Source: Sva-07 sp963747375
GTDB taxonomy: Bacteria; Actinomycetota; Acidimicrobiia; Acidimicrobiales; Ilumatobacteraceae
DNA: 64,000 bases
Assembly (NCBI GenBank): GCA_963747375.1
Contig: CAVVFL010000011.1
Span: 124,001 to 188,000, forward strand
Direction: 5' to 3'
In this document: positions 54,183-62,454 of the stretch, piece after piece
Position numbering within the stretch: the stretch's first letter is position 1
Layout of the letters: every line of letters begins with the position of its first letter
Translations under genes and position numbers: made by a program
Notes under the pieces: generated by a model
What the model was told of the DNA's origin: nothing
Databases searched by the model: none
The model's input: only the letters and a program-made list of their open reading frames with translations

Positions 54183-55592
54183 ATGACTCGTCGAGTCGCC
54201 GTCGTCGGTGGAGGGATCAGCGGTCTGTCCGCCGCGCTCGGCGTGATCGACGCCGAGACCGGCGCCGACGTCGTGGTGTTCGACGCCGCCGACCGTGTCG
54301 GCGGTCTCATCGACACGAGCGCGTTCGCCGGCGTCGCGCACGTCGATGAGGGTGCCGACGCCTTTCTGGCCCGGGTGCCCGAGGCCGTGGCACTCGCCCG
54401 ACGTGTCGGTCTCGGCGACGACCTCGTGTCACCCGAGGCGGTCGGCGCCGCGGTCTGGTACGACAAGCTGCACCCGATCCCCGACGGGCTGCTGCTCGGA
54501 GTGCCCGGGCGTCTCTGGCCACTCGCGACCACCGGCCTGCTCTCGTGGAAGGGCAAGGCCCGCGCCGCGCTCGAACCGCTCCTCCCTCGCACCTCGACCG
54601 ACAGCGACTCGATCGGCGAGTACGTGCGGGCCCGATTCGGCAACGAGGTGCACGAGCGTCTGGTCGACTCGCTCGTCGGCAGCATCTACGCCACCGACAC
54701 CGACCGGTTCAGCCTCGCCGAGGTTCCCCAGCTCGCCGCACTGGCCCGGACCAACCGCAGTCTGCTGTTGGGAGCACGTCGCCAACGCAGTGCACAGGGC
54801 ACGGCGACGGCGAGCACGAGCCCGATCTTCGCCGCACCCCGACGCGGCATGTCGGCACTCACCGCGGCAACCGCCGACGCCGTCCGCGCCGGGGGCGGCA
54901 CCGTCGTGACCGGGGCGACGGTCGAGTCGTGCGTACCGACCGCCGACGGTCGCTGGCGCGTGACGACCGGGACACCCGTCGGCGACCACGAGTTCGATGC
55001 CGTGATCTTCGCCACACCGGCCAGCGTGACCAGCAAGCTCCTCGCCGAGGCCGCGCCCGAAGCGTCGACGCTGCTCGCGCAGGCGCAGACCGCGGACGTC
55101 ATCATGGTGACGCTCCACATCGCCGCCGACCAGTGGCCCGAGTCCCTGCGCGGCCTGAGCGGCTACCTCGTCCCGAAGCCCGCCCAGCGATGGGTCACCG
55201 CAGCCTCGTTCGGCTCGCAGAAGTGGGCACATTGGCGGCCACCCGCAGGCGGTGAGATCCTGCGGGTCTCGATCGGTCGCGATGGTGTGGACGTCCTCCA
55301 CCTGAGCGACGACGAGGTGCTCGACGCCATGCTCACCGATCTTCGGCTCCATCTCGGCGTTGCCTTCGACCCGCTCGAGATCCGCGTCTCCCGATGGCCG
55401 GGAGCGTTCGCCCAGTACCGACCGCACCACGGGAGTTGGGTCGATGCCGTCGAGCGCACCCTCCCGCCCGGTGTCGTCATCACCGGTGCCGGCTTCCGCG
55501 GTATCGGCATCCCGGCATGCGCTCGATCCGGCACCGCAACGGCCGCGCGGACGAGCACCCTCCTCGCGAACCTGGAAGAATCGTCTCCGTGA
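54183..55592 (+). CDS. hemY: Coproporphyrinogen/protoporphyrinogen III oxidase (HemY type)
   Basis: FAD enzyme aromatising the porphyrinogen ring; in the coproporphyrin-dependent pathway (cgoX) it acts before ferrochelatase. About 469 residues. The dinucleotide-binding motif is RRVAVVGGGISGLSAALGVI, followed by VVVFDAADRVGGLIDTSAFA. The C-terminal FAD signature is VVITGAGFRGIGIPACARSG. The start is ATG 54183; a TTG at 54174 overlapping the hemH stop is the alternative. With hemE and hemH it forms the last steps of haem synthesis, but HemQ, which finishes the coproporphyrin route, is not in this window. Confidence 0.94.
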   Translation: MTRRVAVVGGGISGLSAALGVIDAETGADVVVFDAADRVGGLIDTSAFAGVAHVDEGADAFLARVPEAVALARRVGLGDDLVSPEAVGAAVWYDKLHPIPDGLLLGVPGRLWPLATTGLLSWKGKARAALEPLLPRTSTDSDSIGEYVRARFGNEVHERLVDSLVGSIYATDTDRFSLAEVPQLAALARTNRSLLLGARRQRSAQGTATASTSPIFAAPRRGMSALTAATADAVRAGGGTVVTGATVESCVPTADGRWRVTTGTPVGDHEFDAVIFATPASVTSKLLAEAAPEASTLLAQAQTADVIMVTLHIAADQWPESLRGLSGYLVPKPAQRWVTAASFGSQKWAHWRPPAGGEILRVSIGRDGVDVLHLSDDEVLDAMLTDLRLHLGVAFDPLEIRVSRWPGAFAQYRPHHGSWVDAVERTLPPGVVITGAGFRGIGIPACARSGTATAARTSTLLANLEESSP

Positions 55593-56272
55593 CCGGGGTC
55601 GAACCTCCCTCCTTCATCCGGCGCCCGGCGGTGCAGGTGGCGGCCGTCAGTCATCGCGCTCGTCATCGGCGTCGGGTTCTTGGCGATGAGCGGTCGGTCC
55701 GAGCCGAACACGGTCGCGACGCTCGACGCCGCCACCACGACGGCCGCCCCGACCACGACCCAGCCACCCACGACCACGACCACGACGCACCACCACCACG
55801 ACGACCACCACCACGACGTTGCCGGTGCTCCAGGCCACCTCGCCGATCGCTCCGCCCGACGACGCTCACGGGCCTGAGAACAATCCGCCGCTCGGGCGGA
55901 TCATGATTCCCAGTGTCGGCCTCGACGCCGAACTCGAGGAAGGAATCCGCCTCACCACCCTCAACCGGGGGCCGGGACACTGGCCCGGATCGGCCATGCC
56001 GGGCGAGATCGGCAACGTCGTGGTCGCCGGCCATCGCACCAGCCACGGCGCCGAGTTCCGCCACCTCGACCAGCTGGTCCCCGGCGACGAGGTCATCTTC
56101 ACGACGGCGGAGCGGAACCAGCACCTACCACGTGACCGGCACACAGATCGTCACGCCCGACGCGCTGTGGATCACGGACCCCACCACCACCCCGACGGCC
56201 ACCCTGTTCGCCTGCCACCCGGTCGGCTCGACGGCGAAACGCATCGTCGTGAGTCTCGCCCTCTCGACTTGA
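55589..56272 (+). CDS. Second class E sortase, with three frameshifts
   Basis: GTG 55589 overlaps the hemY stop (GTGA). Frame one gives a short start (TGVEPPSFIRRPAVQVAA); +1 near 55630-55645 leads to the membrane helix VIALVIGVGFLAMSGR and a Thr/Pro-rich linker; +1 within the repetitive ACC/CAC tract at 55740-55815 leads to TSPIAPPDDAHGPENNPPLG, RIMIPSVGLDAELEEGIRL and the catalytic His block NVVVAGHRTSHGAEF; +1 near 56105-56118 leads to TYHVTGTQIVTPDALWITDP and the Cys block ATLFACHPVGSTAKRIVVS. All catalytic residues (His, Cys, Arg or Lys) survive when the pieces are joined. It is shorter than the sortase at 30.4 kb and lacks a C-terminal membrane part. Confidence 0.82.
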
Positions 56273-57828
56273 GCACCCTCGACCGCCGACGACGGGTCGC
56301 CGCCCACCGAGTGGCGCTCCGTCCACGAACGACTCGCGCGGCCGGCGCTCGCGCTCGGAGCGGGCACGCTCGTGGCCCTGTCGATGCCGCCGTGGGGATT
56401 CTGGCCGCTGGCGATCGTCGGCGTGATGCTCTTCGAGGTGGCACTCGGCGACGGGCTGTCGCGGCGTCGACGGATGTTGCTCGGCTTCCTCTTCGGCGCC
56501 GGATGGATGTACCTCGGATTGGCGTGGATGGTGCAGCTGACCGTGCCGGGGTACCTGGTCGCCGCGGCCGTGTTCGCCGGCTTCCACCTGATGGCCGAGT
56601 TCGTCGCCCCGATCGGCCCGTGGCGGGTGATCGGACGGCCCGCAGCGCACACACTGGCCGAGGCGCTGCGGTTCTCGTTCCCGTTCGGTGGCGTTCCGTT
56701 GGCGACGATGGGCATGTCGCAGGTCGGCGGACCACTCGTCGGCGTCGTGCGCGTCGGCGGCGTGATCCTGCTCACCTGGGTGGTGTTCCAGCTCGGCATG
56801 TCGTTGGTCGACATCGGGCGTCAGATCGGCCATCGACGCAGCGGCGACGGCTCCGGCGTGCGGGCGGCACCGCAGGCCGCGATCGCCCTCGGCGTGATCG
56901 CCGTCGTCGCGGTGCTCAGTGCAGTTGCTCCACGCGGGTCGGCCACCGGCGAGACACTTCGCGTGGCGGCGGTCCAGGGCGGCGGCGAACAGGGCACGAG
57001 CGCGTTGGAGGTACCACCACGCCTGGTGACCGAACGACATCTCGAGGCGACGAGGTCGATCCCGGACGATGCCGACCTCGATCTCGTGCTGTGGCCCGAG
57101 AACACGATCGACGTCGAGGTCTTCGAGGGCTCGGAGATCTACGACGCGGTCGTTGCGGAGGCCGCTCGACTCGACGCGCCGATCGCCGTCGGCGTCACCG
57201 AGGAACCGAGGGTCAACTCCCAGATCCTCGTGGCCCCCGACGGCGAGATCCTCGGCCGGTACGTGAAGGTCCGTCGGGTGCCGTACGGCGAGTACGTGCC
57301 GCTGCGCGGGATGCTCGAAGCGCTCGGCGCCCCGGTCGGACAGGTGGGTCGCGACGCCGTAGCCGGGCACCGGTCCCGCGGTGCTCGACCTCCCTGACGG
57401 CACGAGGATCGGCGTGGTGATCTCGTGGGAGGTGTTCTTCGCCGGACGAGCGCGCGAGGGGGTGAAGCTCGGTGCCGAGGCGATCGTCAATCCGACCAAC
57501 GGCGCGAGTTACACCGGCACGATCGTGCAGACCCAGCAGGTGGCCTCGAGCAGGCTGCGAGCGATCGAGAACGGCCGGTGGGTGGTGCAGGCCGCTCCGA
57601 CCGGGTTCACCGCGATCGTCGATTCCGACGGCAACGTCCTGCAGCGCACCGCCGTGAGCGAGCGCAACGTGCTGTACGACACCATCGAATTGCGCGAGGG
57701 GCGCACCTGGTACACCGACCTCGGCGACGGCATCTTCATCGTCGCGCTCCTGGCGCTCCTCGGCACCTCGCTCTGGTTCTCCCGGCGCCGCGCGGTGCCC
57801 ACACCCGCGCCTCCGACCACCAGTTTGA
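56269..57828 (+). CDS. lnt: Apolipoprotein N-acyltransferase, frameshifted
   Basis: Membrane enzyme that adds the third acyl chain to lipoproteins. The open frame from 56372 holds MPPWGFWPLAIVGVMLFEVA, several helices, FSFPFGGVPLATMGMSQVGG and the nitrilase domain with catalytic Glu (LVLWPENTIDVEVF) and Lys region (ILGRYVKVRRVPYGEYVPLR). A +1 shift near 57360-57372 joins it to VLDLPDGTRIGVVISWEVFF (the Cys of the catalytic triad is replaced by Trp-Glu in ISWEVFF) and INPTNGASYTGTIVQTQQVA-like sequence. The start (TTG 56269, overlapping the sortase stop) and the stop (TGA 57826) each need one further +1 shift and are inferred. Missing nucleophile would make it inactive or altered. Confidence 0.8.
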
Positions 57829-57870
57829 GTGAGCGACAATCGCCGACGTCGCGCTTGTCGCTCACGCAAC
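57823..57870. repeat. Family D palindrome, copy 3
   Basis: Arms GTTTGAGTGAGCGACAA (57823-57839) and TTGTCGCTCACGCAAC (57855-57870) pair with one mismatch and one bulge. It overlaps the inferred lnt stop and begins the 119-nt convergent gap to dtd. Confidence 0.78.
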
Positions 57871-57882
57871 CCCGCCCCCCGA

Positions 57883-57931
57883 GTTCGTGTGAGCAACAAT
57901 CCCGAGCGTCTGCGTTCGCGCTCACACAAAC
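57883..57931. repeat. Family D palindrome, copy 4
   Basis: Arms GTTCGTGTGAGCAACAA (57883-57899) and TTCGCGCTCACACAAAC (57915-57931). With copy 3 it forms a tandem pair like that at 31645-31754. Confidence 0.75.
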
Positions 57932-57947
57932 CGGCGACGCTGAACGG

Positions 57948-58406
57948 TCAGTCGACCTCGAGCATGAGGGTGACCGGGCCGTCGTTGACGAGCTCGACGC
58001 GCATGTCGGTGCGGAAGCGACCGGTCTCGACCGTGGCGCCGAGTGCTCGCAACGCGGTGACGAGCCGATCGACGAGTGGTTCGGCGTGCTCGGGTCGGGC
58101 GGCGGCGATCCAGCTCGGGCGGCGACCCTTCGCGGTGTCGCCGTAGAGCGTGAACTGGCTGACGACGAGAACCGATCCTCCGACGTCGGCGACCGACCGG
58201 TTCATCACGCCGTCGTCGTCGTCGAAGATGCGCAGACCCCACAACTTGGCGGCCAACTTCTCGGCGGTGTCCTCGCTGTCGTCGTGGGTCGCTCCGACGA
58301 GCACACACAGCCCGGGCCCGATCGACCCTGCGATCTCCCACTCGGCGGTGGCCGAGGGTCGGAAGGTCACCTCCGCCCGGATCACACGTTGCACGAGCGC
58401 TCGCAT
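57948..58406 (-). CDS. dtd: D-aminoacyl-tRNA deacylase
   Basis: Proofreading enzyme that frees tRNA wrongly charged with D-amino acids or glycine. 152 residues, normal length. It has the start MRALVQRVIRAEVTF, the active-site motif VLVVSQFTLYGDTAKGRRPS and the second motif ELVNDGPVTLMLEVD, which gives the cross-subunit Gly-Pro; family members usually read N-x-GPVT. The ATG is 6 nt from GATACT on the minus strand, part of a promoter shared with galM 17 nt away. Confidence 0.95.
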   Translation of the reverse strand: MRALVQRVIRAEVTFRPSATAEWEIAGSIGPGLCVLVGATHDDSEDTAEKLAAKLWGLRIFDDDDGVMNRSVADVGGSVLVVSQFTLYGDTAKGRRPSWIAAARPEHAEPLVDRLVTALRALGATVETGRFRTDMRVELVNDGPVTLMLEVD

Positions 58407-58423
58407 CCGTGCAGTATCACCCG
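58407..58423. promoter_or_regulatory. 17-bp divergent spacer with overlapping -10 elements
   Basis: On the plus strand CAGTAT (58412-58417) is 6 nt before the galM ATG at 58424. On the minus strand GATACT (58418 to 58413) is 6 nt before the dtd ATG at 58406. The same five base pairs serve both strands, and both mRNAs would be leaderless. Confidence 0.5.
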
Positions 58424-59240
58424 ATGCCCACCGCCGATGCCATCCTCACGCTGACCGCCCGCGACGTGACGGTGACGATCCATCCGGCCGCCGGGTGCCG
58501 GATCGGCCAGATCACCGTCGGCGGCCAGCCCCTGCTCGTCGATGTCCCGGACCTCGACGAGCGCCACCCGATGGCGTGGGGCTGCTACCCGATGGCGCCG
58601 TGGGCGGGCCGGATCCGCAACGGTCGTTTCGTGTTCGACGGCGTCGAGCACCAACTCGACGATCAACCACCACGACGGCGACGGCCCCGATCGCGCCCAC
58701 GCGATCCACGGCCTCGTGTTCGACCGCCCCTGGCCCGACGTCCGCCGTGTCGCCGACACCTCGTGCACGGCGACCCGGGAACTCGACTGGGACTTCGGCG
58801 GCCTCGTGACACAGACGATCGATCTGCAACCCGATCGGATCGCCGTCACGCTGACGATCGAGTCGACCGGTCGATCGTTTCCGGCAGCACTCGGTTGGCA
58901 TCCGTGGTTCCGTCAAGCCCGACGGGATGGAGTTCGCTCCGGTCGCGATGTACGAGCGTGACCGAGTTCGGCATCCCGACCGGCGCGCTGGTCGAGCCCA
59001 CCGACGGCCCGTGGGACGACTGCTTCGTCGACACCGAGCCCGTGGTCCTCCACTACGACCGGGCGGTGGCGCCATCGGTGCGTGTCGAGTCCGACTGCGA
59101 TCACTGGGTGGTCTACGACATGCCGACCGACGCCACGTGTGTCGAACCCCAGTCGGCGCCACCCGACGCGTTCAACCTGAACCCGGACGTCGTCGACCCC
59201 GGACACACCACTCACCCGGCAGATGACCATCTCCTGGTGA
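58424..59240 (+). CDS. galM: Aldose 1-epimerase-like protein, with four frameshifts
   Basis: GalM-fold mutarotase family, about 270 residues when joined. Frame one has VTIHPAAGCRIGQITVGGQP and MAWGCYPMAPWAGRIRNGRF; +1 near 58655-58664 leads to AHAIHGLVFDRPWPDV (catalytic His) and FPAALGWHPWFR (second His); +1 near 58911-58920 leads to PDGMEFAPVAMYER; +1 near 58957-58963 leads to TEFGIPTGALVEPTDGPWDD and the catalytic-Glu end region. A fourth +1 near 59201-59212 gives TPLTRQMTISW and a stop at 59238-59240, the usual GalM ending; without it the frame runs into the next gene. It acts on a sugar or sugar-conjugate not known here; the glycosyltransferase follows after 44 nt. Confidence 0.82.
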
Positions 59241-59244
59241 CGCC

Positions 59245-59260
59245 GTTACCCCCTGGTAAC
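59245..59260 (+). promoter_or_regulatory. Palindromic operator GTTACC-N4-GGTAAC before the glycosyltransferase gene
   Basis: The palindrome (GTTACC 59245-59250, GGTAAC 59255-59260) is centred about 32 bp before the predicted leaderless start of the glycosyltransferase mRNA (-10 TAGCCT at 59271-59276, 8 nt before ATG 59285), i.e. over the -35 box. The same palindrome is at the tetR promoter at 32849-32864. Confidence 0.5.
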
Positions 59261-59284
59261 AGTCCGCCGATAGCCTCGTATCGG

Positions 59285-60580
59285 ATGTCGACGGCCGGAC
59301 TCGATCCTGAAGCACCGCTCAAGATCGCGTACCTCACGTACCGAGGCAAGCCCCATGTCGGCGGCCAGGGCGTGTACACCCGCCATCTCACCAAGGCACT
59401 CGCCGACCTCGGCCACACGGTCGAAGTGTTCGGTGGCCAGCCGTACCCGATCCTCGACGAGCGGGTCACGCTCACCAAGCTCCCGAGCCTCGACACCTTC
59501 AACGAGTACTTCCCCGGGCGGTTCCCCGGCTTCTGGGAGTTGAAGACCCGCGAGGACGCGCTCGAGATGGCCCAGTTCATGACCGGCGTCTTTCCCGAGC
59601 CGCTGGCGTTCAGCGCCCGCGCCGCCCGCGAACTGAAGCCGCGCGCCCGCGAGTTCGATCTGGTGCACGACAACCAGTGCCTCGGCTACGGCATCTTGAA
59701 GATCGAGGAGAAGATCCCGACGATCGTCACGCTGCACCACCCGATCACCAAGGACCGCGAGCTCGAGATGAGCCACGCCAAGTCCTGGTCGAAGCGCTGG
59801 TCGGTCGGCCGCTGGTACTCGTTCGTGAAGATGCAGGGCAAGGTCGCGTCGAAGATGCCGCGCATCGTCGTCGTGAGCCAGAACTCGATCGACGACATCC
59901 ACACCGACATGGGCGTGGACATCGACCGCATGCGGCTGGTGCCGGTCGGCGTCGACCCCGACCTCTTCAAGCCGCTCCCCCACGTCGAGCGCAGGCCCGG
60001 CCGGTTGATCACCACGGCATCGGCCGACGTCGCCCTCAAGGGCCTGTCGTACCTCCTCGAGGCGATGGCCAAGCTGCGCACCGAACGCGACGTCACGCTC
60101 ACGATCATCGGCAAGCCGCGCCCCGGTCATTCGATGGATCTCATCGACTCGTACGGCCTGGCCCCGCACATCGAGTTCGTCTCCGGTGTGACCGACGAGC
60201 GCATCGTCGAGCTGTACGCCGAAGCCGAGATGGCCGTCGTGCCCAGCCTGTACGAGGGCTTCAGCCTTCCGGCGATCGAGGCGATGTGCTCCGGCACGCC
60301 GCTCGTCGCCACCGATGGCGGTGCGTTGCCCGAGGTGACGGGCACCGACGGCGAGACCGTGATCGGCTGCAAGGCCGGTGACGTGGATTCGCTCGCCGCG
60401 GCGATCACCCGAGGCCTCGACAACCCGGAGCTGCGCGCCAAGGTCGGCGCCGCCGGCCGTCAGCGCGTGCTCGACCGATGGACCTGGACGAAGTGCGCCG
60501 AGCAGACCGTCGAGCAGTACCGCGAGGTGCTCGCCATGCCGCAGAACATCGCCAAGCTGCGCGCCAACGGACGACTCTGA
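59285..60580 (+). CDS. Family 4 glycosyltransferase (GT-B)
   Basis: A 431-residue retaining glycosyltransferase. The N-terminal domain has KIAYLTYRGKPHVGGQGVYT (Gly-rich acceptor loop) and FDLVHDNQCLGYGIL; the C-terminal domain has RLITTASADVALKGLSYLLE, HIEFVSGVTDERIVELYAEA and the donor-binding motif EGFSLPAIEAMCSGTPLVAT with both Glu residues. The start is ATG 59285. It begins a tight run with a methyltransferase (1 nt gap) and a terpene-cyclase-fold protein (4-nt overlap). This trio is conserved in actinobacteria. Donor and acceptor are unknown. Confidence 0.92.
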   Translation: MSTAGLDPEAPLKIAYLTYRGKPHVGGQGVYTRHLTKALADLGHTVEVFGGQPYPILDERVTLTKLPSLDTFNEYFPGRFPGFWELKTREDALEMAQFMTGVFPEPLAFSARAARELKPRAREFDLVHDNQCLGYGILKIEEKIPTIVTLHHPITKDRELEMSHAKSWSKRWSVGRWYSFVKMQGKVASKMPRIVVVSQNSIDDIHTDMGVDIDRMRLVPVGVDPDLFKPLPHVERRPGRLITTASADVALKGLSYLLEAMAKLRTERDVTLTIIGKPRPGHSMDLIDSYGLAPHIEFVSGVTDERIVELYAEAEMAVVPSLYEGFSLPAIEAMCSGTPLVATDGGALPEVTGTDGETVIGCKAGDVDSLAAAITRGLDNPELRAKVGAAGRQRVLDRWTWTKCAEQTVEQYREVLAMPQNIAKLRANGRL

Positions 60581-60581
60581 G

Positions 60582-61313
60582 ATGTTGACGATCCGCTTCG
60601 ACCAGCTCGGGCTCGTTCCCGGCGACCGAGTTCTCGACGTCGGCGCCGGCTTCGGCCGCCACGTGTTCGAGTGCGCCCGCCGGGGCGCCGACGTCGTCGC
60701 ACTCGACTACGCCGAGGACGAGGTCGTCCAGACCCGGGCCACGCTCGGGGGCATGGTCGATGCCGGCGAGATCGACATCGAGCGATTCAAGGGTGTGCTG
60801 CGCGGCGACGCCACGAGGCTGCCGTTCGCCGACAACGCCTTCGACGTCGTCATCACATCGGAGGTGCTCGAACACATCCAGGACGACGTGTCGGCGATCA
60901 GCGAGATGGTCCGGGTGCTCAAGCCCGGCGGTCATTTCGCCGCCACCGTGCCGGCCTGGTTCCCCGAGAAGATCAACTGGATGCTGTCCGACGAGTACCA
61001 CGCCCCCAAGAGCGAGGGCGGCCACGTCAGGATCTACAGCTCCACCGAACTCTCGGCCAAGCTCCGCACCGCCGGCCTCGACCTGCAGGGAAGCCATCGG
61101 GCCCACGCACTGCACTCGCCGTACTGGTGGCTCAAGTGCGCCGTCGGCCCACGCAACGACGACCACCCCGCCGTGAAGAAGTACCGCGAGTTCCTCGAGT
61201 GGGACATCATGGAGCAACCCACGTCGACCAAGGTCGCCGACCGGGTGCTGTCGCCCGTGCTCGGCAAGAGCATCGTGTTCTACGGCGTGAAGCAGGCCGA
61301 GCCATCTCGATGA
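60582..61313 (+). CDS. Class I SAM-dependent methyltransferase
   Basis: A 243-residue methyltransferase of the Methyltransf_11 type. SAM-binding motif I is VLDVGAGFGRHVFECARRGA, with the acidic residue at the end of strand 2 (VVALDYAEDE), FKGVLRGDATRLPFADNAFD, and VVITSEVLEHIQDD as motif IV. The second half (AWFPEKINWMLSDEYHAPKS EGGHVRIYSS) probably forms the acceptor site. It lies between the glycosyltransferase and the cyclase-fold genes, with which it is surely co-transcribed. A sugar or a lipid-linked sugar is a plausible target, inferred only from position. Confidence 0.9.
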   Translation: MLTIRFDQLGLVPGDRVLDVGAGFGRHVFECARRGADVVALDYAEDEVVQTRATLGGMVDAGEIDIERFKGVLRGDATRLPFADNAFDVVITSEVLEHIQDDVSAISEMVRVLKPGGHFAATVPAWFPEKINWMLSDEYHAPKSEGGHVRIYSSTELSAKLRTAGLDLQGSHRAHALHSPYWWLKCAVGPRNDDHPAVKKYREFLEWDIMEQPTSTKVADRVLSPVLGKSIVFYGVKQAEPSR

Positions 61314-62326
61314 GTCCCCTCCCCGATCTCCCCGGCGTGCTCAGCGCCGACGAGCTGCACCTGACCGGGGTTCATCTCGCCTCGCTGCAGCTCGACACGG
61401 GAATGATCCCGTGGTTCCCCGGCGGTCACTGCGATCCGTGGAATCACGTCGAGACCGCGATGGCCCTCGACGTGGCCGGCTTCCACGACGAGGCCGAGCG
61501 CGCCTACGAGTGGCTCGTCGACACGCAGCGGCCGGACGGTTCCTGGCACGCGTACTACCACAGCGACGGATCGGTCGAGGACGACAAGCTCGACACCAAC
61601 GTCTGCGCGTACATCGCCACCGGGGTCTGCCACCACATGCGCAAGACCTGGGACCGAGGGTTCGCCGAGAACATGTGGCCCACGGTCGAGCGTGCACTCG
61701 AATTCGTGATGTCGTTGCGTCGTCACGACGGCCTGCCACTGTGGGCGATCGAGCCGGAGGCCCGTCCGTGGGACTACGCGCTGCTCACCGGTACGTCCAG
61801 CATCCAGCACGCACTGCGGTGCGGGGCGCGGCTGGGCGAGAGCGTCGGTGAGGCCCGACCCGACTGGATCGCCGCCGCCGACGTGATGGCCGACGCCGTC
61901 CGCAATCGTCCCGACGCCTTCGAGCCGAAGACCCGGTGGGCGATGGACTGGTACTACCCCGTGCTGACCGGCGTCCTGACCGGCGAGGCCGCGAAGGTCC
62001 GCATGGCCGACGGCTGGGATGTGTTCGCCATGGAGGGCCTCGGCATCCGTTGCGTGAGCGACGAGCCCTGGGTGACGGCGTCGGAGACGGCCGAGTGCGC
62101 GCTCGCCTACGCCGCCATCGGCGACACCGCAACGGCGACCGACCTCTTGAGGTGGACGCGCACGCACCGACGCGACGACGGGTCGTACTGGACCGGCATC
62201 GTGTACCCCGAGCCCGTGCTGTTCCCCTTCGACGAGCACACCTCCTACACCGCCGCGGCCGTCGTGCTGGCCGTCGACGCGATCACCCGCGCCACTCCGG
62301 CCAGCGACGTCTTCGTGCCCTTCTGA
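61310..62326 (+). CDS. Prenyltransferase/squalene-cyclase-like alpha-alpha barrel protein
   Basis: A 338-residue protein of the terpene cyclase/prenyltransferase-repeat fold. QW-like repeats are seen: GHCDPWNHVETAMALDVAGF, DTQRPDGSWHAYYHSDGSV and THRRDDGSYWTGIVYPEPVL. The DXDD motif of class II cyclases is absent, and the size is half that of a squalene-hopene cyclase, so a cyclase reaction is doubtful; the barrel may bind or act on a glycan, as in glycoside-hydrolase-like relatives. The ATG overlaps the methyltransferase stop (ATGA). Function unknown. Confidence 0.82.
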   Translation: MSPLPDLPGVLSADELHLTGVHLASLQLDTGMIPWFPGGHCDPWNHVETAMALDVAGFHDEAERAYEWLVDTQRPDGSWHAYYHSDGSVEDDKLDTNVCAYIATGVCHHMRKTWDRGFAENMWPTVERALEFVMSLRRHDGLPLWAIEPEARPWDYALLTGTSSIQHALRCGARLGESVGEARPDWIAAADVMADAVRNRPDAFEPKTRWAMDWYYPVLTGVLTGEAAKVRMADGWDVFAMEGLGIRCVSDEPWVTASETAECALAYAAIGDTATATDLLRWTRTHRRDDGSYWTGIVYPEPVLFPFDEHTSYTAAAVVLAVDAITRATPASDVFVPF

Positions 62327-62357
62327 CCCGTCCCCCCCGCTCAACTCCCCCGACCGA

Positions 62358-62407
62358 CCGAAATTCGGAGCCAATGTTGCGCTGTGCGCAATGAGCGCTC
62401 AGAATTT
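62358..62407. repeat. Family A palindrome, copy 4
   Basis: CCGAAATTCGGAG (62358-62370) is identical to the left end of copy 1 (3848-3860). The 47-nt part 62361-62407 matches copy 1 in length and in the ATGTTGCGCT core, but the right arm has diverged. It lies between two genes of the same direction, 48 nt upstream of the plsC -10 box. Confidence 0.8.
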
Positions 62408-62454
62408 CTGGGTGTGGGCGAGCGGTGGCCCCGATCTCCACGGCGACGGGCTGT

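Noticed and set aside
31645..57931. The repeated palindromes as a CRISPR array
   Set aside because: Copies are single or paired, 26 kb or more apart, each self-complementary, and no cas gene is present.
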